Shown: piece after piece, positions 1-6,765 of the stretch | Layout: each line of letters starts with the position of its first letter | Position numbering within the stretch: position 1 is the stretch's first letter | Assembly (NCBI GenBank): GCA_007120485.1 | Contig: SKNP01000190.1 | Location: 1-10,149, forward strand | Reading direction: 5' to 3' | From: Nitriliruptoraceae bacterium | GTDB taxonomy: Bacteria > Actinomycetota > Nitriliruptoria > Nitriliruptorales > Nitriliruptoraceae | Length of the DNA stretch: 10,149 nucleotides | Notes under the pieces: generated by a model | What the model saw: only the letters and a program-made list of their open reading frames with translations | The model's database searches: none | What the model was told of the DNA's origin: nothing | Translations under genes and position numbers: made by a program

Positions 1-1423
1 CGGCGCCGGCGCGCTCGCCGACGAGCACCACCGGTGCACCGGGCTGGGCCAGCGCCTGCGCGACCTCGTCGTCGCCGTCGATCAGTGCGGCCAACGCCGA
101 CGCCTCGGTCCCGACCGCGGCGGGGACGCGGCGCCAGGCCAGGTCCGCGAGGGTGCCGAGGTGGGACCCGACGACCACGATGCGCGCCTTGGACTGCCGC
201 CACGCCTTGCGCAGCCGCAGATGGAGGATCGGGACCTCCTCCTCCGGATCGAACCCGGCGACCACGATCACCGGAGCGGCTTCCACGTCGGCGTAGGTCG
301 CGGTGTCGCGGCCGATCAGTGCGGTGAGTTCGTCGACCTCGCTGGTCGGCGCGAACCGCGTGCGGTGGTCGAGATCGTCGGTGCCGAGCACGGTCCGGGC
401 GTACTTGGACGTGACGTAGGCGTCCTCGTCCGCGAGCCGCGAACCGGTCACGACCGCGACCCGTCCGGGGCCCTGCGCCTGCGCCTCACGGATCGCGGAG
501 GTCGTGGCGGTCAGCGCCTCGGCCCACGACGCGGTGGTCAACTGCCCGCCTTCGCGCTGCTTCGGCTCGGTGATGCGGATGTCGTCGGTGAGGTGGGCGA
601 ACCCGAACCGACCCTTGTCGCAGGTCCACGCCTCGTTGACGGCCATGTTGGTACGCGCCAGTTGCCGCTGGATCTCGCCCCGCCGGGACTGGACCGTCAT
701 GGTGCAGCCGGCCGAGCAGTGGTCGCAGACGGTGGGGGCGGTGACCGCGTCGAACGGCCGCGACTTGAACCGGTAGTCGGTGGAGGTCAACGCCCCGACC
801 GGGCAGATCTGGATCACGTTGCCGGAGAAGTAGCTGTCGTACGGCTCGTCCTCGTAGATCGCGACCTGCTCCAGCGCGCCCCGCTCGAACAGCTCGATGA
901 ACGGGTCGCCGGAGATCTGCTCAGCGAAGCGGGTGCAGCGGGCACACAGCACGCAGCGCTCGCGGTCGAGCAGGACCTGCTGGCTGATGGCGACCGGCTT
1001 GTCGTACCGCCGCTTCTGGTCGACGAACCGCGAGGTGTTGGTGCCGTGCTGGAGCGCCTGGTCCTGGAGCGGGCACTCGCCGCCCTTGTCGCACATCGGG
1101 CAGTCGAGCGGGTGGTTGATCAGCAGGAACTCGAGCGTGCCCTCCTGCCCCTTCTTGGCCACGTCGGACGTCAGGTGGGTCTTGACCACCATGTCGTCAC
1201 CGACCGGGGTCGTGCAGGCCATCATCGGCTTCGGCGGACCACCTTCGAGCTCGACCATGCACTGCCGGCAGGCGCCGATCGGATCGAGCAGCGGGTGGTC
1301 GCAGAACCGCGGGATGATCGTGCCGAGCTGCTCGGCGGCACGGATGATCAGCGTGCCCTTGGGCACGCTGATCTCCTGGCCGTCGATCGTGAGCGTGACG
1401 TGTTCCACCGGGTTCTCCGCCAT
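1..1423 (-). CDS. nuoG: NADH-quinone oxidoreductase subunit G (NuoG), C-terminus cut by window edge
   Basis: This is the large iron-sulfur subunit of the complex I peripheral arm, which carries electrons from the NuoF/NuoE end toward NuoB. The first 474 residues are visible and contain no stop. Residues 1-80 are a 2Fe-2S ferredoxin-like domain with C41, C52, C55 and C70 (N1b). H104, C108, C111 and C117 form the His-Cys3 ligand set of N3. C157, C160, C163 and C207 form N4. C233, C236, C240 and C268 begin a molybdopterin-oxidoreductase-like domain and match the N7 site found in only some bacterial complexes. The rest is the start of that domain, which in NuoG lacks a known catalytic role. The ATG lies 2 bases after the nuoF stop, with a weak AGG-type ribosome site about 7 bases upstream, so translation is probably coupled to nuoF. 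Family members usually run to roughly 700-900 residues, so a large C-terminal part is missing only because the window ends. Confidence 0.96.
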   Translation of the reverse strand, partial: MAENPVEHVTLTIDGQEISVPKGTLIIRAAEQLGTIIPRFCDHPLLDPIGACRQCMVELEGGPPKPMMACTTPVGDDMVVKTHLTSDVAKKGQEGTLEFLLINHPLDCPMCDKGGECPLQDQALQHGTNTSRFVDQKRRYDKPVAISQQVLLDRERCVLCARCTRFAEQISGDPFIELFERGALEQVAIYEDEPYDSYFSGNVIQICPVGALTSTDYRFKSRPFDAVTAPTVCDHCSAGCTMTVQSRRGEIQRQLARTNMAVNEAWTCDKGRFGFAHLTDDIRITEPKQREGGQLTTASWAEALTATTSAIREAQAQGPGRVAVVTGSRLADEDAYVTSKYARTVLGTDDLDHRTRFAPTSEVDELTALIGRDTATYADVEAAPVIVVAGFDPEEEVPILHLRLRKAWRQSKARIVVVGSHLGTLADLAWRRVPAAVGTEASALAALIDGDDEVAQALAQPGAPVVLVGERAGA

Positions 1424-1425
1424 CG

Positions 1426-2811
1426 TCAAGCCTGCCCTGCCGGTTCGGTCGCCGGCACCTGCGGCGTCGCCGGCGGCGCCGGCTCGTACCCCCCGCCCGA
1501 GCTGATCTGCGTCACCTCGATGTCGCGGCGTGGCTCCGTGGCGCCCAACGGACAGCGGCCCTCACGCAGGTGCGCGCGGTACTCGTCGCGGAAGTGCTTC
1601 AGGCTCGACACGATCGGCGAGGTCATCCCGTCACCGAGGGCGCAGAAGACCCGACCGAAGATGTTGTCGCACAGGTCCTCGAGCAGCTCGAGGTCCTCCT
1701 CGCGACCGTTGCCGGTCTCGAGCCGCTGGTAGATCTGCGAGAGCCAGTAGCTGCCCTCGCGGCACGGCGTGCACTTGCCACAGGACTCGTGCTCGTAGAA
1801 GCGCGTCCAGCCCCACACGACGTCCACCACGCACGTCTGGTCGGAGTAGATCATCAGGGCCCCGGTCCCGAGCAGCGACCCGGCCTCCTGGACGTCCTCG
1901 AAGGTGTAGGCGGTCCCGCCCAGCGTCGCCGGCAGGATCGGGGTCGACGACCCGCCGGGACAGAAGAACTTGAACTCGCGCCCCTCGCGCATGCCGCCGG
2001 CGATCTCGACCATGTCGTCGACCGTCGTGCCGAGGGCGACCTCGTAGTTGCCCGGCGCGTTGACCTCACCGGAGATGGACATCAGCTTGGGCCCGGGCGA
2101 CTTCTCCGTCCCCCACTGGCGCCACCACTCCACGCCGTGCCGCAGGATGAACGGCACGGCGGCGATCGACTCCACGTTGTTGACGGTCGTCGGGCAGCTG
2201 TAGAGCCCCTTGGCGGCGGGGAACGGTGGTCGGAGGCGGGGCTGCCCACGCCGCCCCTCGAGCGAGTCGAGGAGCGCCGTCTCCTCCCCGCAGATGTAGG
2301 CACCGGCGGCACGGTGCAGCGTGAGGTCGAAGCGTCGCCCCGACCCCATGACGTCCGCGCCGAGGTAGCCCTTCTCGTAGGCCTGGGCGATCGCCCGGGC
2401 CAACCGGCGGCCGGCGTGGCGGAACTCGCCTCGCAGGTAGATGAAGCCGTGCTCGGAGTTGATGGCCAGGCCACCGACGATCATGCCCTCCACCAGCTGG
2501 TGGGGGTCCTCCTCCATCAACGGGCGGTCCTTGAAGGTGCCGGGCTCGCCCTCGTCGGCGTTGCAGACGATGTAGATCGGGCGCCCGGTGTCCTGTGCCA
2601 CGAACGACCACTTCATGCCGGTCGGGAAGCCGGCACCGCCGCGGCCGCGCAGGCCCGACTCCTTGACCGTGTCGATGATCGCTGACGGCTCCATGTCGAG
2701 GGCGACGCGCACCCCCTCGTACCCGCCGTGCTGCTCGTAGACGTCGATCTCGTGCGCGTCCTCGATGTCGTAGCGGAACGACATCGCCGACGCGATCCCG
2801 GTGGCACCCAT
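1426..2811 (-). CDS. nuoF: NADH-quinone oxidoreductase subunit F (NuoF), NADH- and FMN-binding subunit
   Basis: NuoF is the electron entry point of complex I: it oxidises NADH through FMN and passes electrons to cluster N3. The 461-residue protein has the glycine-rich flavin/NADH motif GRGGAGFPTGMKW at about residues 56-68. NADEGEPGTFKDR follows at 84-96 and the conserved AYICGEETAL at 171-180. C344, C347 and C350 in ESCGKCTPCREG, with C390, ligate N3. Residues from about 430 onward form a Pro/Ala-rich tail not needed for the fold. The start at 2811 is chosen because a strong GAGGAGG (2819-2825) sits 7 bases upstream, inside the end of nuoE; an internal Met at residue 10 is the alternative. 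It begins 2 bases after the nuoE stop and ends 2 bases before nuoG, indicating one tightly coupled transcript. Confidence 0.97.
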   Translation of the reverse strand: MGATGIASAMSFRYDIEDAHEIDVYEQHGGYEGVRVALDMEPSAIIDTVKESGLRGRGGAGFPTGMKWSFVAQDTGRPIYIVCNADEGEPGTFKDRPLMEEDPHQLVEGMIVGGLAINSEHGFIYLRGEFRHAGRRLARAIAQAYEKGYLGADVMGSGRRFDLTLHRAAGAYICGEETALLDSLEGRRGQPRLRPPFPAAKGLYSCPTTVNNVESIAAVPFILRHGVEWWRQWGTEKSPGPKLMSISGEVNAPGNYEVALGTTVDDMVEIAGGMREGREFKFFCPGGSSTPILPATLGGTAYTFEDVQEAGSLLGTGALMIYSDQTCVVDVVWGWTRFYEHESCGKCTPCREGSYWLSQIYQRLETGNGREEDLELLEDLCDNIFGRVFCALGDGMTSPIVSSLKHFRDEYRAHLREGRCPLGATEPRRDIEVTQISSGGGYEPAPPATPQVPATEPAGQA

Positions 2812-2813
2812 GA

Positions 2814-3773
2814 TCAGGCCTCCTCGGCGCCGTCGGCGCCCTCGTCGGTGGCCTCGTCCGCGCCCTCGTCGGTGGCCTCGTCCGCCGGCTCCGCCTCGGG
2901 CGGGGTCGCCGGACCGGTGCTGGTCGGCTGCTCCTCGGTGGCCGGCGCCTCGCCGGCCGGCTGGTCGACGGTGGCCTGCGCGGCGAGCTGCTGGTCGACG
3001 CCGCGGCCACCCTCGGCCACCTCCTCGATCACCGCCGCCTCGATCGAACCGAACCCGTCGGACGGCCCCCCACCGAACCCGGAGAGCTCCCGGAAGGCCG
3101 CACCTCCGTGCCCCATGGGATCCCCACCGGGGTGGCTGACGGGCAGCTCGGTCTCGCCGGAGCGGTAGGCGGGCGGGTTGGCCGAGCTGGCCTGGCGGCG
3201 GGAGGCCTCGATGAGGTGCTCCCCGAAGGTGTCCTCCATCCCCGCGAACTCGCGGTGGACGCTGCGGATGTCCGGGGGCACCTCACCCGACCGGGACGCC
3301 GGCGGGTCGCCGGCCTTGGCCTGGTCGAGCAGCTCCATCGCCTGATCGTGCTCGAGCGGCCCGTACATCTCGTAGTTGACCTGCACCACGGGCGCGGCGT
3401 CGCAGAACGCGAGGCACTCCGCGTGCTCGACCATCACCCCGGAGCCATCCCGGTCGATCGAGCCACCGCACCGCTCGACGTAGCTGTCGTAGATGCGTTG
3501 CCCGCCGGCGATCGCACAGGTCGGGTTGGTGCAGACGCTGAGCAGGTAGTCCCCGAACGGTTCACGCTTGTACATCGTGTAGAAGGTCGAGACCGACCCC
3601 ACCTCGGCCTTGGTCAGCCCGAGCATCTCCGCACAGAACGCGATGCCGTCCTCGCTGACGTAGCCCTCGTCGCTCATGACCAGATGCAGCAACGGCAACA
3701 GCGCCGAGCGCGCGACGGGGTAGCGCTGCACGAGCTTGGCCGCGTCCGCGCGGGTGGCGTCGGAGATGGGCAT
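2814..3773 (-). CDS. nuoE: NADH-quinone oxidoreductase subunit E (NuoE) with long C-terminal extension
   Basis: NuoE carries the 2Fe-2S cluster N1a next to the flavin of NuoF. The thioredoxin-like core covers about residues 1-160. It has the canonical ligands C81 and C86 (CTNPTC) and C120 and C124 (ECLAFC), plus the STFYTMY segment at 62-68. The protein is 319 residues, whereas many NuoE proteins are about 160-250. The surplus is a C-terminal extension with a possible amphipathic helix near 169-195 and two PPA[S/Y]RSGE copies at 157-164 and 200-207. A Gly-rich stretch lies at about 215-245 and an acidic Ala/Asp/Glu/Thr tail runs from about 272. The start at 3773 is preferred because GAGGAG lies 10 bases upstream and the family N-terminus fits. 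The reading frame stays open to 4019, but that part overlaps nuoD and looks unlike any NuoE. A 64-base gap separates it from nuoD, so it appears to initiate independently. Confidence 0.95.
   Translation of the reverse strand: MPISDATRADAAKLVQRYPVARSALLPLLHLVMSDEGYVSEDGIAFCAEMLGLTKAEVGSVSTFYTMYKREPFGDYLLSVCTNPTCAIAGGQRIYDSYVERCGGSIDRDGSGVMVEHAECLAFCDAAPVVQVNYEMYGPLEHDQAMELLDQAKAGDPPASRSGEVPPDIRSVHREFAGMEDTFGEHLIEASRRQASSANPPAYRSGETELPVSHPGGDPMGHGGAAFRELSGFGGGPSDGFGSIEAAVIEEVAEGGRGVDQQLAAQATVDQPAGEAPATEEQPTSTGPATPPEAEPADEATDEGADEATDEGADGAEEA
2836..2883. repeat. 24-bp perfect tandem duplication inside nuoE
   Basis: Positions 2836-2859 and 2860-2883 are identical 24-base units. Read on the minus strand they encode two copies of an eight-residue acidic unit (DEATDEGA-type) near the C-terminus of NuoE. 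The length is a multiple of three, so the frame is kept. This looks like a recent slippage duplication in a low-complexity tail. Confidence 0.93.
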
Positions 3774-3837
3774 CGGGGTCGGGCTCCTCGGGGCAGGGAC
3801 GAGAGACGTGCGCGGCGTCGATGGCGGTCGCGGTGGG

Positions 3838-5148
3838 CTAGCGGTCGACACCGCCCATGACGGGGTCGAGCGACGCGACCACCACGACGACGTCAGCGAC
3901 CATGTGGCCCTGGGACATCTGATCGGCAGCCTGCAGGTTGACGAAGGAGGGTTCGCGCACGTGCACCCGGTAGGGCTTGTTGGTGCCCGTCGAGGTGATG
4001 GCGTACCCGAGCTCGCCACGGGGCGACTCCAACGGGACGTAGACCTGCCCCGCCGGGACCGTGAACCCCTGGGTGACGAGCTTGAAGTGGTTGATCAACG
4101 CCTCCATCGACTCACCCATGATGTGGCGGATGTACTCCGGATCGTTGCCGATCCCGTCCGGGCCGAGCGCCTGCTGCGACGGCCACGCGATCGACTTGTC
4201 CTGGACCATCACCGGACCACCGGGCAGGGTGTCCAGCGCCTGGCGGATGATCCGCATCGACTGGCGGATCTCCTCCACCCGGACCAGGAAGCGCGCGAAC
4301 GAGTCGCCGGCGCTCTCCGTGGGGATCTCGAAGTCGTACTGCTCGTAGCCGAGGACCGGATCGGCCTTGCGCAGGTCCCACGGCACACCGGCGGCACGCA
4401 GCAGCGGACCGGTCACCCCGAGCTGGTAGCAGTCCTCCGCCGAGAGATGGCCGACGCCACGCAGACGGTCGTTCCAGATCGGGTTCTTCAGCAGCAGGGC
4501 CTCGTAGTCGGCCACCTTCCTGGGCAGCAACTCGAGCAGCGACTCGCAACGTTCGACGAAGTCCTCGGTGACGTCCTGCGCGAGCCCGCCCGGGCGGATG
4601 TAGGCGTGGTTCATCCGCAGGCCCGACTGGGACTCGAACAGGTCCAGGATGTGCTCACGCTCACGGAAGCCGAAGGTCATCATCGTGGTCGACCCGAGCT
4701 CCATCCCGCCGGTGGCGAGCCACACCAGGTGGCTGGCGATGCGGTTGAACTCGAGCAGGATCACGCGCAGGGCGTTGGCACGTTCGGGGACCTCGATGCC
4801 GAGCAGCTTCTCCGTGGCCAACGAGAACCCGGTCTCGTTGAACAGCGGCGCGAGGTAGTCCATCCGGGTGACGAACGTCGTGCCCTGCACCCACGGGCGG
4901 TACTCCGTGTTCTTCTCGATCCCGGTGTGCAGGTAGCCGATGATCGGGTCGAGCCGTTCCACGGTCTCGCCCTCGAGCTGCAGTACCAGGCGCAGCACCC
5001 CGTGGGTGGAGGGATGCTGCGGGCCCATGTTGACGGTGAGGCGGTCGTCCTCGACGGCGTCGACGACGGACTCCCAGTCCGCACCTTCGACGAACAGCTC
5101 GAGGCTGTCGTCGCCGAGACCCGGGTCGCTGGTGGGGTCGGCAGCCAT
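3838..5148 (-). CDS. nuoD: NADH-quinone oxidoreductase subunit D (NuoD), 49-kDa quinone-site subunit
   Basis: NuoD is the 49-kDa-type subunit of complex I, related to the large subunit of NiFe hydrogenases. It forms the quinone-binding cavity together with NuoB. At 436 residues it has normal length. The quinone-loop motif MGPQHPSTHG is at residues 41-50, with H49. Y98 lies in MDYLAP, and the H49-Y98 spacing of 49 equals that of the His/Tyr pair known to hold the quinone head group in the Thermus subunit (recalled as His38/Tyr87). GYLHTGIEKN (71-80) and the C-terminal DPVMGGVDR are also family features. Residues 1-35 are an acidic N-terminal extension. The ATG shares one base with the nuoC stop (TGATG). 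It is preceded by GGAGGTGAT (5155-5163), an extended match to the 16S rRNA 3' end, suggesting very efficient initiation. Confidence 0.97.
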   Translation of the reverse strand: MAADPTSDPGLGDDSLELFVEGADWESVVDAVEDDRLTVNMGPQHPSTHGVLRLVLQLEGETVERLDPIIGYLHTGIEKNTEYRPWVQGTTFVTRMDYLAPLFNETGFSLATEKLLGIEVPERANALRVILLEFNRIASHLVWLATGGMELGSTTMMTFGFREREHILDLFESQSGLRMNHAYIRPGGLAQDVTEDFVERCESLLELLPRKVADYEALLLKNPIWNDRLRGVGHLSAEDCYQLGVTGPLLRAAGVPWDLRKADPVLGYEQYDFEIPTESAGDSFARFLVRVEEIRQSMRIIRQALDTLPGGPVMVQDKSIAWPSQQALGPDGIGNDPEYIRHIMGESMEALINHFKLVTQGFTVPAGQVYVPLESPRGELGYAITSTGTNKPYRVHVREPSFVNLQAADQMSQGHMVADVVVVVASLDPVMGGVDR

Positions 5149-5777
5149 CAGTCGATCACCTCCCGCAGGTCACGCTCGTCAGGCGGCGGGATGTACTTGT
5201 CGTGCTTGTACTCGATGTCGACGCCGCCGAGCGGGTAGTCCTTGCGGTGCGGGTGCCCGATCCAGTCGTCGGGCATCAGGATCCGGGTCATGTTGGGGTG
5301 GCCCTCGAAGGTCACCCCGAAGAAGTCGAAGACCTCACGCTCGTGGAAGTTGGCGGTCCGGTAGACCCCGGTGACGGTCGGCAGGACCGGCGCCTCGTCG
5401 TCCACACCCACCGAGACGCGGAACCGGTGGTTGTGGCTCACCGACCGCAGGATGTAGAGCACCTCGACGACCCCGCGTTCACGGGAGATCCGGTACTCGG
5501 GCCAGCCGGTGGTGGAGGTCTGCCGCTCGATCACATGGTCGCCGGCTGGCCAGTGGACCCCGGAGAGGTCGGCCAGCATCTGACAGTGCAGTTCGTCACG
5601 GCAGAACGTCAGCAGGTCGACGAGGTGGTCCGGCTGGGCGTGGACGGTGAGCTCACCGAAGGCGTGCTCCACGCGGACGTCGTCGAACGCGGACGTGAGG
5701 CGTGCCTCGAGCTGCTCGAAGGTCAGCGCCGGCTCGTACAGCCCGTGGTCGCTGGTGGGGATGTAGGAGGAGCTCAC
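5148..5777 (-). CDS. nuoC: NADH-quinone oxidoreductase subunit C (NuoC), 30-kDa subunit
   Basis: NuoC is the 30-kDa structural subunit of the complex I peripheral arm. It has no cofactor of its own and packs against NuoD. The protein is 209 residues and contains the 30-kDa signature region at about 144-185: HEREVFDFFGV, then MTRILMPDDW, then HPHRKDYPLGG. The acidic and basic residues here are typical of the family. It is a separate gene, not fused to nuoD as in Escherichia coli. The chosen start is a GTG at 5777 that overlaps the nuoB stop as GTGA, with AGGGGG about 7 bases upstream. The frame stays open farther upstream but would then run across most of nuoB and does not resemble NuoC. Its stop shares one base with the nuoD start, so B, C and D are probably translationally coupled. 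Confidence 0.95.
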   Translation of the reverse strand: MSSSYIPTSDHGLYEPALTFEQLEARLTSAFDDVRVEHAFGELTVHAQPDHLVDLLTFCRDELHCQMLADLSGVHWPAGDHVIERQTSTTGWPEYRISRERGVVEVLYILRSVSHNHRFRVSVGVDDEAPVLPTVTGVYRTANFHEREVFDFFGVTFEGHPNMTRILMPDDWIGHPHRKDYPLGGVDIEYKHDKYIPPPDERDLREVID

Positions 5778-6262
5778 GCCTTGGCCCCCTGCTCGGCGAA
5801 GGTCTCGCCGCGGATCTGCGCGTGCAGCTTGAGGATGCCGTCGAGCAGCATCTCCGGCCGCGGGGGGCACCCCGGCACGTACATGTCGACGGGCACCACA
5901 TGGTCGACACCCTGCACCAGGGCGTAGTTGTTGAACATGCCGCCGGAGGTCGCGCAGACCCCCATCGACAGGACCCACTTGGGGTCCGACATCTGGTCGT
6001 AGATGCGACGCAGCACCGGCGCCATCTTGTTGGACACCCGACCGGCGACGATCATCAGGTCCGCCTGGCGCGGTGAGGCGCGGAAGACCTCCATGCCGAA
6101 CCGGGCCATGTCGTGACGCGGCGCACCGGTGGTCATCATCTCGATGGCACAGCACGCGAGTCCGAAGGTCGCCGGCCACAGCGAGGTCGAGCGGCTGTAG
6201 TTGACGAGCTTCTCGACGTTGGTCAGCAGGATGCCGTTGGGAAGCTTGTTCTCTAGTCCCAC
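5774..6262 (-). CDS. nuoB: NADH-quinone oxidoreductase subunit B (NuoB), cluster N2 subunit
   Basis: NuoB holds cluster N2, the last iron-sulfur cluster before the quinone. The four ligands are visible in this 162-residue protein: tandem C37-C38 in FGLACCAIEMM, C103 in MGVCATSGGMF, and C132 in YVPGCPPRPE. The PSST-type sequence RASPRQADLMIVAG (61-74) is typical of the family. The start is taken as GTG at 6262 because GAGGAGG (6269-6275) lies 6 bases upstream and the product then begins near the usual family N-terminus. The frame is open to 6373, but those residues only read the nuoA coding strand out of frame. It overlaps the end of nuoA by 10 bases and the start of nuoC by 4. N2 sits at the interface with NuoD, encoded two genes downstream. 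Confidence 0.96.
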   Translation of the reverse strand: MGLENKLPNGILLTNVEKLVNYSRSTSLWPATFGLACCAIEMMTTGAPRHDMARFGMEVFRASPRQADLMIVAGRVSNKMAPVLRRIYDQMSDPKWVLSMGVCATSGGMFNNYALVQGVDHVVPVDMYVPGCPPRPEMLLDGILKLHAQIRGETFAEQGAKA

Positions 6263-6612
6263 TCGAGCCCTCCTCGGCCGATCTCGTAGATGAAGGCGAC
6301 GCCCAGGATCCCGAGGAACATCACCATCTGGCCCAGACCGAACCACCCGAGCTCGCGGAACACGACGGCCCACGGGTAGACGAACACCGCCTCGATATCG
6401 AAGATCAGGAACAGCATCGCGACCATGTAGAACTTGACCGAGAAGCGCGTGTTCTTGACGTCCGCCAGCGGCTCGTTGCCGGACTCGTAGGCGCCCAACT
6501 TGGTGGGGTTGGGCACGCGCGGGCCGACCAGGCTGCTGACCGCGACCGAACCGACCGCGAAGGCGGTCGCCAGCGCGAACAGCAGCAGGATCGGGAGGAA
6601 CTCGGACAGCAC
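6253..6612 (-). CDS. nuoA: NADH-quinone oxidoreductase subunit A (NuoA), membrane subunit
   Basis: NuoA is a small membrane subunit of complex I at the junction of the peripheral and membrane arms, next to the quinone entrance. The predicted protein is 119 residues with three hydrophobic segments: about 6-29, 60-85 and 93-111. The loop motif YESG (42-45) and the second-helix motif FDIEAVFVYPWA (71-82), with its acidic residues, are hallmarks of the family. Two GTG codons compete as start, at 6618 and 6612. AGGAG at 6622-6626 is 3 bases from the first and 9 from the second, so 6612 is preferred on spacing; the difference is only two residues. It is the first nuo gene, about 150 bases after the upstream reductase gene, and its end overlaps nuoB by 10 bases. 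Confidence 0.94.
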   Translation of the reverse strand: MLSEFLPILLLFALATAFAVGSVAVSSLVGPRVPNPTKLGAYESGNEPLADVKNTRFSVKFYMVAMLFLIFDIEAVFVYPWAVVFRELGWFGLGQMVMFLGILGVAFIYEIGRGGLEWD

Positions 6613-6621
6613 GTTCACGGT

Positions 6622-6626
6622 CTCCT
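6622..6626 (-). promoter_or_regulatory. Ribosome binding site of nuoA
   Basis: AGGAG on the minus strand. Its 9-base spacing to the GTG at 6612 is normal, while 3 bases to the GTG at 6618 is too short, so this site favours the inner start. Confidence 0.55.
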
Positions 6627-6702
6627 GTGCCCCGCGGTGGGGACGCGAGCTGCTGGGTCGAGGGCGGGTCCGGGCCGCGTCAGCGACACCGCACCCAGGG
6701 CA

Positions 6703-6732
6703 ACGGTAGGGCTGCGCTGCGACCAGCCGCAA
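6703..6732 (-). promoter_or_regulatory. Weak candidate promoter for the nuo operon
   Basis: In the roughly 150-base gap between the reductase gene and nuoA, the minus strand shows TTGCGG (6727-6732) and TACCGT (6703-6708) separated by 18 bases. This is a loose fit to a housekeeping promoter and would place transcription start about 80 bases upstream of nuoA. In GC-rich DNA such matches are common by chance. The gap itself, large for an otherwise tightly packed operon, is the better argument that a nuo promoter lies here. Confidence 0.2.
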
Positions 6733-6765
6733 CACGTGGCGGCGGGCACGCTCGCGCAGGCGACG

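Noticed and set aside
161..1732. Plus-strand open frame of 523 codons opposite nuoG and the end of nuoF
   Set aside because: It lies antisense to clearly conserved NuoG and NuoF. Long antisense frames are expected where GC-rich codon bias removes stops, and the product shows no recognisable motif.
1570..2685. Plus-strand open frame of 371 codons opposite nuoF
   Set aside because: Antisense shadow of NuoF, whose FMN and iron-sulfur motifs are all intact on the minus strand.
3774..4019. N-terminal extension of NuoE into nuoD
   Set aside because: These residues read nuoD out of frame and look like a shadow; the start at 3773 gives the family N-terminus with a GAGGAG site.
3736..5238. Plus-strand open frame of 500 codons opposite nuoD
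   Set aside because: Antisense shadow caused by high GC; the minus strand encodes a complete, typical NuoD.
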